Shown in pieces: positions 43,427-52,557 of a stretch of 64,000 nucleotides of DNA; position 1 is the first letter of the stretch; each line of letters starts with the position of its first letter. Origin of the DNA: JAPOXR01 sp965219635 (GTDB lineage Bacteria > Pseudomonadota > Alphaproteobacteria > Rhodobacterales > Rhodobacteraceae); assembly GCA_965219635.1 (NCBI GenBank), contig OZ244783.1, positions 3,410,001-3,474,000 of the forward strand, given 5' to 3'. The notes beneath the pieces are model-generated. The model ran no database searches. It was given only the letters and a program-made list of their open reading frames with translations, and had not been told where the DNA came from. A program made the translations under genes and the position numbers.

Positions 43427-44206
43427 GTGGCTCCGTTGCCTGTTTCCCTGCAATCGATCTTCGGGCTTGAGGGCAGATCGGCGCTCGTTACCGGCTCCAG
43501 CCGTGGCATCGGGGCTGCAATTGCGCATGGGTTGAGCGCAGCAGGCGCAGATGTTGTACTGCATGGCAGGCTTCCCGGATCTGCCGACGCCGTTGAAGAG
43601 GAAATCCGCCGGGCAGGGCGCAAGGCATGGTCGATATCCGGAGACCTGTCCTGTCCAGGAGTGGCAGCCGGGCTTGTGGCGGAAGCGGAAAAGCTGACTG
43701 GCGGCATCGACATTCTGGTCATCAACGCGTCAGCCCAGATCAATGCAACGCTGGACGCCATCAGCGGGAATGATTTCGACCACCAGGTCAATGCCAACCT
43801 GCGTTCGACACTCGAACTTCTGCAGGCCGCCTTGCCGCTCATGGCGGACCGTGGATGGGGACGGGTCGTCAATGTCGGTTCGGTCAACCAGCTTCACCCA
43901 AAGGCGGTCGTGACACTCTACGCCGCAACCAAGGCAGCACAACACAACCTGATACGCAGTCAGGCGCGTGAGTTTGCAAGAACCGGCGTCACCTTGAACA
44001 CGCTTGCGCCAGGGTTGGTGGACACTGACAGGAATCGCGGCCGCGGCACGGAGGATCCGGCCGCATGGGACCGGTATGTGGACTCGGTCAACTGGATGGG
44101 GCGCATGGGAGAGCCTGAAGAGATGGTCGGCGCTGCGGTCTTTCTTGCATCCGAGGCCAGCAGTTTCATGACTGGCGAGACCATTCTGGTTGCTGGCGGC
44201 GCATGA
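43427..44206 (+). CDS. Short-chain dehydrogenase/reductase
   Basis: About 259 residues from GTG 43427, two bases after the previous stop. Classical SDR motifs: SALVTGSSRGIGAAIAHGL (NAD(P) binding), LVINASAQ, VVNVGSVNQ and the catalytic Tyr-x-x-x-Lys in TLYAATKAAQHN. The NAG motif reads NAS. It is the last gene of the catabolic operon and probably oxidises or reduces the sugar substrate or an intermediate. Confidence 0.88.
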   Translation: MAPLPVSLQSIFGLEGRSALVTGSSRGIGAAIAHGLSAAGADVVLHGRLPGSADAVEEEIRRAGRKAWSISGDLSCPGVAAGLVAEAEKLTGGIDILVINASAQINATLDAISGNDFDHQVNANLRSTLELLQAALPLMADRGWGRVVNVGSVNQLHPKAVVTLYAATKAAQHNLIRSQAREFARTGVTLNTLAPGLVDTDRNRGRGTEDPAAWDRYVDSVNWMGRMGEPEEMVGAAVFLASEASSFMTGETILVAGGA

Positions 44207-44339
44207 TCGGGGCAAATCTACTGCAAGCCTTACAGCGGAGTGGAGTCGGCCGAATTGTTACTTCCAATTGAAAGCCCCTTGGCGGCAGGCCGGCTGAGCC
44301 CGCGGCGATCCCGTCAATACTGGACATGGAGATCTCAAA

Positions 44340-45200
44340 CTGCCTGAACTTCCAGAGGTTGAGACGGTCCGGCGCGGTCTCGAGCGCGTGCTGGAAGGTA
44401 GGGTCATCGAGCATGCGGAGGTTCGGAGTCCTGGCCTGCGCCGGCCGTTTCCGGACGGGTTGGGAGACCGCCTTTCAGGTGTCCGCGTGGACAGGGTCAA
44501 TCGGCGCGGCAAGTATCTCCTCCTGCATCTTTCATCGGAAGACACATTGCTGGTGCATCTCGGAATGTCCGGAAGGGTCACGGTTCACTGCGCCGTGGGT
44601 GAGGCTCCTCAACAAGGCATGCAGGGCGAGTTTGAGGCCGGCAAGCACGATCACGTGGTGTTCAGGGTAAGTGGTGGCACCCTCATCGCCTACCGGGATC
44701 CCCGCAGGTTCGGAGTCATGGATCTGGTTGCTACGGCGGAAGTGGAGTCGCATCCCTCCCTCCGGCAGCTTGGCCCAGAGCCTCTGGGAAACAGTTTCAA
44801 CCAGGAGGCGTTGCAGGATTGCCTCAAGGCAAGAAAGGCGCCGATCAAGTCGGCATTGATGGATCAACGGAACGTGGCCGGACTGGGAAACATCTATGTC
44901 TGCGAGGCTTTGTGGGACTCGGAGATTTCACCGCTGCGGCCCTCATTCAAGTTGACGGCCCGGGACTGTGGGAGGCTTGCCGACAGCATCCGGCAGGTTC
45001 TTCTGGATGCAATTGAGGCGGGCGGATCCAGCCTCAATGATCACCGCGGCGTGGACGGCGAGCTCGGCCTGTTCCAGCATGGCTTCAGGGTCTACGACTG
45101 CAAGGATCGGCAGTGCCTCCGAGAGGGTTGCGGCGGCACCATCACCCGCGTTGTCCAATCCGGCCGCTCATCCTTCTACTGCCCGGCATGCCAGGTATGA
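44340..45200 (+). CDS. mutM: MutM/Fpg formamidopyrimidine-DNA glycosylase (CTG start)
   Basis: 286 residues. The catalytic N-terminal proline requires the protein to begin (M)PELPEVETVRRGLE, and in the sequence this is encoded by CTG-CCT-GAA at 44340. No ATG, GTG or TTG is in frame before it; GGAG at 44328-44331 is 8 bases upstream of the CTG, an ideal distance. Other features: the QRNVAGLGNIYVCEALW helix-two-turn-helix region and the zinc finger CLREGCGG with YCPAC. It removes 8-oxoguanine. An ATG at 44388 would give an inactive protein. Confidence 0.9.
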   Translation: MPELPEVETVRRGLERVLEGRVIEHAEVRSPGLRRPFPDGLGDRLSGVRVDRVNRRGKYLLLHLSSEDTLLVHLGMSGRVTVHCAVGEAPQQGMQGEFEAGKHDHVVFRVSGGTLIAYRDPRRFGVMDLVATAEVESHPSLRQLGPEPLGNSFNQEALQDCLKARKAPIKSALMDQRNVAGLGNIYVCEALWDSEISPLRPSFKLTARDCGRLADSIRQVLLDAIEAGGSSLNDHRGVDGELGLFQHGFRVYDCKDRQCLREGCGGTITRVVQSGRSSFYCPACQV

Positions 45201-45762
45201 GCTGGCCGGCAGCGGTTGGAGGATGGGCTGTTGCCGATTGCCATTCATGCTCAGATACAGCCCTGACCGGCACAAGGCCTTGTTGCCTGCCGGGAGCGCA
45301 AAGGGCAGCTTCCGGAACTGCCAGTTTGATCGGAAGACAGTTGCCGGCTCATTCCTTCCGGCATTTGCGGTCCTGCGGCGGGAAGCCCGGGCAGGGCACA
45401 AGGCGCACCCTGTTGCGACGAGCTGCGCACAGAGGTCGGCCGAAACACCCGATGGATCCGAATGCATGGCAACGGGTGAGTTTATTGTCCGGCAAGCGGC
45501 GGCAGGCCGGGGCACGACCTTGCAGGCAACCATCAGCTTGTGCCCTTTGCCGGTCAGGGTTTCCGGAATATCGCCGCAGTGGACAAGCAAATTGGAACAT
45601 GGCAACATCTATGGGCGGCCTTTCGGCGACATCTGCGGGTGAAGCCATGATGGGGCGTGTTTCATTTTTGGCCATCCGTGCAATGCGGTGGCCTTCTGCC
45701 GGCCTTGCAAGGCGAGGCTGTTTCGGCAACTTGCTGCCGGCGAAGAATTGGGAGTCGCCATA
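45201..45762. other. Intergenic region between mutM and the enoyl-CoA hydratase gene
   Basis: In about 560 bases I see no convincing gene, RNA or repeat. Open frames exist on both strands (for example 45168-45608 minus) but they overlap the mutM end, are rich in cysteine and arginine, and match no family. Confidence 0.4.
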
Positions 45763-46539
45763 ATGGCCTTCGAAAACATTGTCGTCGATATACAGGATCA
45801 TGTCGGAGTGATTCGACTGGATCGGCCCAAGAAACTGAACGCGCTGAACCAGGCGCTGCTCTCCGAGCTCATCACCGCTCTGGAGCGCTACGATGCCGAT
45901 GACGGTGTCCGGTGCATGGTCGTAACCGGCTCCGAAAAGGCGTTCTCGGCTGGCGCCGACATAACCGAGATGGCGGACAAGAACTTTGTTTCGATGTTTG
46001 CCGGCGAACAGTTCGGCAATGAGGCGTATGCCTTCATGCGGTTGCGCAAGCCTGTAATCGCCGCCGTAGCGGGCGCTGCCTTCGGAGGAGGCTGCGAACT
46101 TGCAATGATGTGCGATATAATCATTGCTGCTGATAATGCCGTGTTCGGCCAGCCAGAAATCAATATCGGCGTCATGGCCGGCCTTGGCGGAACCCAGCGG
46201 TTGACCAGGGCAGTAGGCAAGTCGAAATCAATGGAAATGCATCTGACCGGGCGGCGGATGGAAGCAGAGGAAGCCGAACGGGCCGGACTGGTTTCGCGGG
46301 TCGTCCCGCTGGGCGAGTTGATGGACGAAGCAATGGCGCTTGCCGGCAGGATTGCCGAACAGCCGCCACTGGCCGTCATGGCTGTCAAGGAGGCAATCAA
46401 CCGTGCTGAGGAATCCTCGTTGAGCGAGGGCCTTCTGTTCGAGCGCAGATTGTTCCATTCCCTGTTTGCCACTGCGGACAAGGATGAAGGCATGCAGGCT
46501 TTCGTCGCCAAGCGGAGCCCGAAATTCCGGGGGCGGTAG
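45763..46539 (+). CDS. Enoyl-CoA hydratase
   Basis: 258 residues from ATG 45763 (MAFENIVVDIQDHVGVIRLD), with GGGAG about 8 bases upstream. Crotonase signatures: NALNQALLSELITALE, the oxyanion loop KAFSAGADITEM and the catalytic glutamates in AGAAFGGGCELAMMCD and FGQPEINIGVMAGLGGTQRL. Acts in fatty-acid beta-oxidation or related acyl-CoA hydration. Its place between mutM and rpsT is the common alphaproteobacterial order. Confidence 0.95.
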   Translation: MAFENIVVDIQDHVGVIRLDRPKKLNALNQALLSELITALERYDADDGVRCMVVTGSEKAFSAGADITEMADKNFVSMFAGEQFGNEAYAFMRLRKPVIAAVAGAAFGGGCELAMMCDIIIAADNAVFGQPEINIGVMAGLGGTQRLTRAVGKSKSMEMHLTGRRMEAEEAERAGLVSRVVPLGELMDEAMALAGRIAEQPPLAVMAVKEAINRAEESSLSEGLLFERRLFHSLFATADKDEGMQAFVAKRSPKFRGR

Positions 46540-46635
46540 GCGAACGGAAAAATCCGCTTCCGATTGTTGACTTGTCTGCCGGTAAGGACTAGACGCCCTG
46601 CTTCTTTCACTTGGCATGACGGAACGGAAAATCGC

Positions 46636-46902
46636 ATGGCAAACTCGCCGCAGGCAAAAAAGCGGGACAAGCGGAGACTCCGCCGGACATTGATCAACAA
46701 GGCGCGGATGTCCCGCATTCGCACATTCATTCGCCGGGTCGAGGATGCGATCTCGGGCGGAGACAAGGAAGCCGCAGGACAGGCATTGCGCCTGGCCCAG
46801 CCGGAGATCATGCGCGGGGTCACCAAAGGCGTGATCCATCGCAATACCGCCAGCAGGAAAATCTCGAGACTTTCGAAGCGCGTCAAGCTGATCGGGGCCT
46901 GA
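46636..46902 (+). CDS. rpsT: Ribosomal protein bS20
   Basis: 88 residues from ATG 46636 (MANSPQAKKRDKRRLRR), very basic, with NKARMSRIRTFIRRVEDAI and the ending HRNTASRKISRLSKRVK as in all bS20 proteins. It binds 16S rRNA early in 30S assembly. In many relatives dnaA follows directly; here 6 kb with a transporter intervenes. The 270 bases downstream contain no further gene. Confidence 0.98.
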   Translation: MANSPQAKKRDKRRLRRTLINKARMSRIRTFIRRVEDAISGGDKEAAGQALRLAQPEIMRGVTKGVIHRNTASRKISRLSKRVKLIGA

Positions 46903-47140
46903 AGGCAACCGGCACAATGCGTTGCCGGCGCGCCGGTTTGAGCCCGTTTCCTGACGGGTCTTTGCCGGGACACCCGTCCCGCATGTGCCGCACAATCCTC
47001 ATTCGAGTGCCGGATAACTGCTTGTGTACCGGCAATACCGGTTTGCTTGGCGGGCCTGAGCCAAGGCAACAAATGCACCTGGCATTCGAAGCCGCGAAAC
47101 CACAGAACCCGTTGACCTCGTAAAGGCCTACCTGTAGCCT

Positions 47141-47150
47141 CCCCCCCCCC
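47141..47150 (+). repeat. Ten-base cytosine tract in the promoter region of the nucleoside transporter operon
   Basis: An uninterrupted run of ten C lies 29 bases before the start codon of the BMP-type binding protein. TTGACC occurs at 47112-47117 and CATAGT/TAGTCT-like hexamers follow the tract, so it could sit between promoter elements. Such tracts can change length by slippage. Confidence 0.6.
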
Positions 47151-47178
47151 AACATAGTCTGATCCAGGGGGTGGATTG

Positions 47179-48177
47179 ATGAACAAATTTGTCAGAATTC
47201 TCGGCATCGGTGCCGCAGTTGCGGCCGCAGCCGTTGCCGGTCAGGTTTCGGCCGACGGCCATACCATCAAGGTTGCAGGCATTTATACGCAACCCATTCA
47301 ACAGAAGTGGGATGCGCGTCTGCATGAGGCGCTGACCAATGCGCAAAACCGAGGAGACATCGAGTATGTGTACTCCGAGGAGGTCTCCAATACCGACTAT
47401 ATTCGCGTGCTCAGGGAGTATGCGGACAGCGGCATTGATCTCGTGGTCGGTGAAGCCTTCGGCATCAGCCGGGAAGCCCGGCAGGTAGCCGATGACTATC
47501 CCGAAGTTGCATTCCTCATGGGCGATCCGTTCGAACCGCATGGCTCGAACTTTGCTGTCTTCGACAACTACATTCACGAACCCTGCTACCTGATGGGCAT
47601 CATTGCGGGCTCCATGACCGAAACCAACAGGATCGGCATGGTCGGAGGCTACCCGATCGGAGAAGTCAACAGGTTGTTCCACGCCTTCATGAACGGTGCC
47701 CGGTCCGTGAATCCGGACGTCGAGTTCAAGGTCACCTTCATCGGATCCTGGTATGATCCGCCGAAGGCCAAGGAAGCGGCATTCGCCCAGGTGGAAGCCG
47801 GAGTCGACGTGCTATATGCGGAACGCGCCGGTGTCGTTGATGCAGCGCGCGAGAGCGGCATCATAGCCTTCGGGAATGTCAACGACATGAACAAGGAAGA
47901 GAACGGCACGGATGTGGTCGTCACTTCTGCGCTCTGGGACATGAATGCGGCGATTTCCAATGCCATCCAGGAAGTGAAGGAAGGCCGGTTCACCGCTGCC
48001 AACTACAAGGAATGGACCATGATGCAGAAGGGCGGAGCCAGCCTCGCGCCGTATTACGAGTTCGAGGATCGGATTCCCGCTGATGTAAAGGCTCAGGTCG
48101 AGAAGCTGACAGCGGAGATTCTTGCCGGAGACTTCGTGGTTGAGATCATCGATGATGAGCCGAAATCGACCTACTGA
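47179..48177 (+). CDS. BMP-family (purine nucleoside) ABC transporter binding protein
   Basis: 332 residues from ATG 47179, with GGGGGTGG directly upstream; a TTG one codon earlier is less likely. Signal peptide ILGIGAAVAAAAVAGQVSAD. BMP features: GIDLVVGEAFGISREARQVA, NYIHEPCYLMGIIAGSMTET and GMVGGYPIGEVNRLFHAF. Family members bind purine nucleosides or related ligands. It is followed by the matching double ATPase and two permeases. Confidence 0.92.
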   Translation: MNKFVRILGIGAAVAAAAVAGQVSADGHTIKVAGIYTQPIQQKWDARLHEALTNAQNRGDIEYVYSEEVSNTDYIRVLREYADSGIDLVVGEAFGISREARQVADDYPEVAFLMGDPFEPHGSNFAVFDNYIHEPCYLMGIIAGSMTETNRIGMVGGYPIGEVNRLFHAFMNGARSVNPDVEFKVTFIGSWYDPPKAKEAAFAQVEAGVDVLYAERAGVVDAARESGIIAFGNVNDMNKEENGTDVVVTSALWDMNAAISNAIQEVKEGRFTAANYKEWTMMQKGGASLAPYYEFEDRIPADVKAQVEKLTAEILAGDFVVEIIDDEPKSTY

Positions 48178-48192
48178 CCGGTTTCAGTTCCG

Positions 48193-49704
48193 TTGGAATC
48201 TGCGCTTGAAATCAAGGGCATAACCAAGAGCTTTGGATCTCTCCTTGCCAATGACGGGATTTCGCTGTCGTTGAAGCAAGGGGAGGTCCTTGCCTTGCTG
48301 GGCGAGAACGGCGCCGGCAAGACAACCCTCATGAACATTGTCTTCGGCCATTATCTGGCTGATGCAGGCGAGGTGCTCGTCAGGGAGGACAGGCTTGCGC
48401 CGGGCTCGCCGGAGGCCGCAATCCGGGCGGGCATCGGCATGGTCCACCAGCATTTCACGCTGGCCGACAACCTGTCGGTGCTCGACAACATAGTTCTCGG
48501 AAGGGAACCGTTGTGGTCGTTCCGCCAGAGACTCTCCGAGGGCCGGCGCCGCGTCCGCGAAATCTCCGAAGCTTACGGGCTGGAACTGGATCCCGACGCC
48601 CGGGTCAGTGAACTGGCGGTCGGTCAGAAGCAGAAAGCCGAGATACTCAAGGCAATCTACGCCGATGCGCGGATCCTCATTCTCGACGAGCCGACGGCCG
48701 TACTTACACCGCAGGAAGCGGACAGCCTGTTTGCGACTTTGCGTTCGCTTGCAAGCCAGGGTTGTTCAGCGATTGTCATATCGCACAAGCTGCATGAAAT
48801 ACTCAGTGTCAGCGACCGGATTGCGGTCCTGCGCAATGGCCGCCTAGTTGGCGAAGTCGAGGCTGGCAGCGCCGATCGCGACCTGCTGGCCGAAATGATG
48901 CTAGGCCGGAAGGTCAGCCGCCCGAAGGCCGAAACGCTGGAGGCGGGTGGTCCGGTGCTTGAACTCGAGTCCGTTGCGACTTCCACCGGCAGCCTGGCAG
49001 GCCGTCTGACTGGAATAGATCTGACGGTACGGTCCTGCGAAATCGCCGGCATCGCCGGTGTTGCCGGGAATGGCCAGAAGGCGTTGGCTGACGTGATTTC
49101 GGGAACCCTGGTTCCAAGCGCCGGGAGCATGAGGCTCGGCGGCAGTGACTTCGGGTTCGGCAACCCGCGCAAGGTAGTGGAGTCCGGCGTCGGACGCATT
49201 CCCGAAGACAGATCCAGCGAAGGAACATTCGGGGAAATGGCCATCTGGGAGAATCTGATCAGCGAAGACTTGCGTTCAGAGGCATTTGCCCGGTTCGGCG
49301 CGCTGGTCGACGGAAAAGCTGCCCGCAACCATGCGGGCTCGCTGATCAGCCGGTACGACATTCGCTGCACCGGGGCCGATGCGGAAACCCGGCTGCTTTC
49401 CGGCGGCAATCTCCAAAAACTCATTCTGGCCCGGGGCCTCTCCAGGAATCCGTCCTTCATCCTTGCGAACCAGCCATCGCGCGGCCTTGACGAAGGCGCG
49501 ATCACATTTGTGCATACAAGCCTGCTTGATGCCCGCCGCAACGGCGCCGGGGTCCTGTTGATCTCGGAGGATCTTGATGAATTGCTCGCCCTGTCCGACC
49601 GTTTGTTCGTTATCTACAGGGGCAGGCTCAAGGCTGTTGAACCGGCCACCGAGCCCGACCTGACCCGTATTGGCCTGATGATGAGCGGCGAGGGAATGGA
49701 ATGA
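48193..49704 (+). CDS. Nucleoside ABC transporter ATPase with two ATP-binding domains
   Basis: 503 residues from TTG 48193. First domain: Walker A LLGENGAGKTTLMNIVFG, signature-like ELAVGQKQKAEILKAIY, Walker B ILILDEPTAVLTP. Second domain: degenerate Walker A GVAGNGQKALADVISG but intact signature LLSGGNLQKLILARGL. One competent and one degenerate site is normal for YufO/RbsA-type ATPases. It lies 15 bases after the binding-protein gene. Confidence 0.94.
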   Translation: MESALEIKGITKSFGSLLANDGISLSLKQGEVLALLGENGAGKTTLMNIVFGHYLADAGEVLVREDRLAPGSPEAAIRAGIGMVHQHFTLADNLSVLDNIVLGREPLWSFRQRLSEGRRRVREISEAYGLELDPDARVSELAVGQKQKAEILKAIYADARILILDEPTAVLTPQEADSLFATLRSLASQGCSAIVISHKLHEILSVSDRIAVLRNGRLVGEVEAGSADRDLLAEMMLGRKVSRPKAETLEAGGPVLELESVATSTGSLAGRLTGIDLTVRSCEIAGIAGVAGNGQKALADVISGTLVPSAGSMRLGGSDFGFGNPRKVVESGVGRIPEDRSSEGTFGEMAIWENLISEDLRSEAFARFGALVDGKAARNHAGSLISRYDIRCTGADAETRLLSGGNLQKLILARGLSRNPSFILANQPSRGLDEGAITFVHTSLLDARRNGAGVLLISEDLDELLALSDRLFVIYRGRLKAVEPATEPDLTRIGLMMSGEGME

Positions 49705-49770
49705 GTTCGCTGACCCGGCATGCGGCTCCATCCAGTTGCCCGGGCCTCGGGGCAATTTGGGAAGACGCAG

Positions 49771-50820
49771 ATGCGGCTTGAACCTCGTGCAGAGACGCCC
49801 GTCTGGATGGCGATTTCGGCGCCTCTGCTGGCGGTGGGTGCCAGTCTTGCGCTTTGTTCGATCCTCATTGTCTGGGCCGGCGAGTCCGTCCCTGCCTCCT
49901 TCGCGCTCATGGTAAAGAGCGTCGTTGGCTCCAAGTTCGGCATCACTGAAACACTCGCCCGCGCCACCCCGCTGATCTTTACAGGACTTGCGGTGGCAGT
50001 GGCCTTCCGGGCCAAGTTCTGGAACATCGGTGCTGAAGGCCAGTTGTACTTCGGCGCGCTTGCGGTAACCTGGTTGGGGACCGGATTGTTGGCGCTCCCG
50101 CCGGTATTGATGATCCCGGTCCTGTTCATTGCCGGAGCACTTGCCGGCGGAGGACTGCTTTATGTTCCACTGGTCCTCAAGACCAGAATGAAGGTCGATG
50201 AGGTCGTGACCACGCTGTTGCTGAACTTCGTTGTGCTTCTGCTGGTGAGCTATCTGATTGAGGGTCCCTGGAAGGATCCGATGTCACTCGGCTGGCCGCA
50301 AGCGGCGCCGGTCATTCCAGAAGGCGAACTGCCCAAACTTGTGGAACGGAGCCGTCTGCATCTGGGCTTCCTGATCGCCGCCGCGATGTCGATTGCCGTG
50401 TGGTTCATCATGTCCAGAACAGTACTGGGATATGAGATAAGAGCAGTTGGCCACAATCTCGAAGCGGCGCGGTTTGCCGGCATTCGAGTAAACGCAACTC
50501 TGTTCAGAACCGCCATGATCAGCGGCGGACTCGCTGGCATGGCCGGTGTGTCGGAGGTTGCCGGCCTCAAGGGCTATCTGACACTCGATCTGTCACCCGG
50601 CTTCGGCTACGCCGGGATTGCCGTCGCGATGCTGGTTCAGCTTCATCCGGTCGGGGTGATCGCCTCCGCAATCTTCCTTTCGGCCGTCTTCGTGGGAGCA
50701 GACAGCATGAGCCGGGCCAGCGACGTGCCGAGCTATATCGCGGATGTGGTCACAGCCGTTTCACTGCTTCTGGTTCTCGTGGCCGCCATGCTGTCCCGTT
50801 ACAGAATAAGGTGGTCTTGA
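49771..50820 (+). CDS. Nucleoside ABC transporter permease (YufP-type)
   Basis: 349 residues from ATG 49771 (MRLEPRAETPVWMAISAPLL); the frame is open from 49720. Multiple membrane segments and the conserved KFWNIGAEGQLYFGALAVTW and NATLFRTAMISGGLAGMAG. The second permease follows after 71 bases, and the two form the pore for the BMP-type importer. Confidence 0.9.
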   Translation: MRLEPRAETPVWMAISAPLLAVGASLALCSILIVWAGESVPASFALMVKSVVGSKFGITETLARATPLIFTGLAVAVAFRAKFWNIGAEGQLYFGALAVTWLGTGLLALPPVLMIPVLFIAGALAGGGLLYVPLVLKTRMKVDEVVTTLLLNFVVLLLVSYLIEGPWKDPMSLGWPQAAPVIPEGELPKLVERSRLHLGFLIAAAMSIAVWFIMSRTVLGYEIRAVGHNLEAARFAGIRVNATLFRTAMISGGLAGMAGVSEVAGLKGYLTLDLSPGFGYAGIAVAMLVQLHPVGVIASAIFLSAVFVGADSMSRASDVPSYIADVVTAVSLLLVLVAAMLSRYRIRWS

Positions 50821-50891
50821 GATGATCAAGCCCAGACAGGAAGTGCGGATCCAGTTCTGCAAGTTGCGGCCAGAACCGGGAGACAGTTGAC

Positions 50892-51839
50892 GTGCAGGAC
50901 TTCATTGAAATCCTCGCCACCGTAGGGTTCTGGACGGCGACACTCAGGATAGTGAGCCCGCTGATATTCGCCACGCTGGGGGAGCTGATCTGTGAAAGGG
51001 CCGGCGTCCTCAATCTCGGTATTGAGGGGATCATGACCGCTGGGGCCTTGGCCGGCTGGATGTGGGTGTACCAGGGTGGAGATTTGTGGACGGGGGTGTT
51101 GTTCGCAGCTTGTGTGGGCGCTGCATTCGGCGCCCTACACGCCTCGTTCACCGTGCATCTCGGCCTGTCGCAACACGTCACCGGCATCGGGATCACGCTG
51201 CTGGCTATTGCGCTGAGTTCCTACACATTCCGGATGATGCTGCCGACGGTGACGACGCCTCCGAAAATCGTTCCGTTCCAGGTGACACCTGTTCCGATAC
51301 TTTCTGATATCCCGTTCATCGGCCCGGCGGTTTTCCAGCAGACGCCGCTGACATACCTGGCCCTCATCCTGGTTCCGATTGTCTGGTATGTGCTTTACCG
51401 GACGCCCCTTGGGCTTGCTGTCCGTATGGCCGGTGAGAATCCGGTGGCGGTCGAGGCGCAGGGGATTGATGTGCTGAGGGTGCGCACCGGGGCCGTCATG
51501 GCCGGTTCTGCCCTGATGGCGGTCGGTGGCGCATTTCTGACCATGTCGGCATTTGACGCCTTCTACTTCGGAATGATCAACGGCCGCGGCTGGATTTGCG
51601 TGGCGCTGGTCATCTTTGCATCCTGGCGGCCGGGCAAGGCGTTGCTCGGCGCGCTGCTTTTTGCAGCGCTTGATGCGATGCAGGTGAGAATGCAGCAGGT
51701 GGCAGGGGCGGTGATCCCGTATCAGTTCTTCCTGGCTCTTCCCTTTATCCTGAGCATCGTGGCGATGGTGATCATGTCGCGCAGCGCAGCCTACCCGAAG
51801 GCTCTGCTGACACCTTTCCGGCGTGGTGAACGGGTGTAG
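50892..51839 (+). CDS. Nucleoside ABC transporter permease (YufQ-type)
   Basis: 315 residues from GTG 50892 (MQDFIEILATVGFWTATLRI). Signature GELICERAGVLNLGIEGIM is diagnostic for this permease group, with several hydrophobic helices and GRGWICVALVIFASWRPGKA at the end. Last gene of the transporter operon that lies between rpsT and dnaA. Confidence 0.92.
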   Translation: MQDFIEILATVGFWTATLRIVSPLIFATLGELICERAGVLNLGIEGIMTAGALAGWMWVYQGGDLWTGVLFAACVGAAFGALHASFTVHLGLSQHVTGIGITLLAIALSSYTFRMMLPTVTTPPKIVPFQVTPVPILSDIPFIGPAVFQQTPLTYLALILVPIVWYVLYRTPLGLAVRMAGENPVAVEAQGIDVLRVRTGAVMAGSALMAVGGAFLTMSAFDAFYFGMINGRGWICVALVIFASWRPGKALLGALLFAALDAMQVRMQQVAGAVIPYQFFLALPFILSIVAMVIMSRSAAYPKALLTPFRRGERV

Positions 51840-52431
51840 CCACACAGCCAGCCGGAGCAGCCGGGCAGGCGCAACAGGCCATCTGGACCGCTGCGCAACC
51901 GGCAAGGCGCTCAATCAAGTCAGCAGGCGAATTGCGGGCGTACCGGCCCGGCGGGCAATTCATGGCCGGTGTTTTGACATGGTGCCGTCCCGGTTGGCGC
52001 CTATCCGGACTTCATACGGAGTTTTGGCGTGTAACCTGCTGATTCCACTCAAATATTGTGCGATTTTGGGCATTTACAGCTGTCAGAGTACTGTAACATC
52101 GGTTTCCGGCTGATGGTTTGCCTTCCATGATCCGTTTCATGGGGCAATTGCCATTTGCCTGCATGGCCAATCAGCTTTCAGCAGCCAGGGCCGGGGGTTC
52201 AAGCCCCCACCCGGATACCGGCATTGCGGCCAACATCCCGCTTGCTTCGACCTGCATTGCTGACTCAAGCCATGCAAGGTTCTCGATCATTCTGACGGGC
52301 CCACCCTGGGCTGCCAAGTCCTGTGACAGGTCCGCCTGAATCTTGTGCAGCCGAAATAATTCTTCACCGGAAGGGAAAAAGTTCTGACCGGATTTCTTGC
52401 CAGGAACACGCAAGACAATGTTGTCAAATCA
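51840..52431. other. Long intergenic stretch between transporter and rhodanese genes
   Basis: About 590 bases with no confident gene. I looked for a cluster of TTATCCACA-type DnaA boxes, as this is close to dnaA, and found none. A minus-strand frame of 80 codons (52171-52413) is described separately. Confidence 0.4.
52171..52413 (-). CDS. Possible small hypothetical protein
   Basis: An 80-codon frame from TTG 52413 (MRVPGKKSGQNFFPSGEELF). The composition is protein-like, with an amphipathic-looking LFRLHKIQADLSQDLAAQGG and no low-complexity bias. No ribosome site or family was identified. It may be real or chance. Confidence 0.25.
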   Translation of the reverse strand: MRVPGKKSGQNFFPSGEELFRLHKIQADLSQDLAAQGGPVRMIENLAWLESAMQVEASGMLAAMPVSGWGLEPPALAAES

Positions 52432-52557
52432 ATGAGTTACCGTCCCTTCTGGCGCAATTGCGGCTGTCGGCTTCATCATCTTGCGACTTGTTCAGCCGTT
52501 GGGAATCGGGAAATGATTGCCGCCAGAGGGAGTTGTGAGTCGGCAGGATTTGCGCCG

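Noticed and set aside
45888..47207. A 439-codon minus-strand frame across enoyl-CoA hydratase and rpsT
   Set aside because: It is the shadow of two certain plus-strand genes and matches no family.
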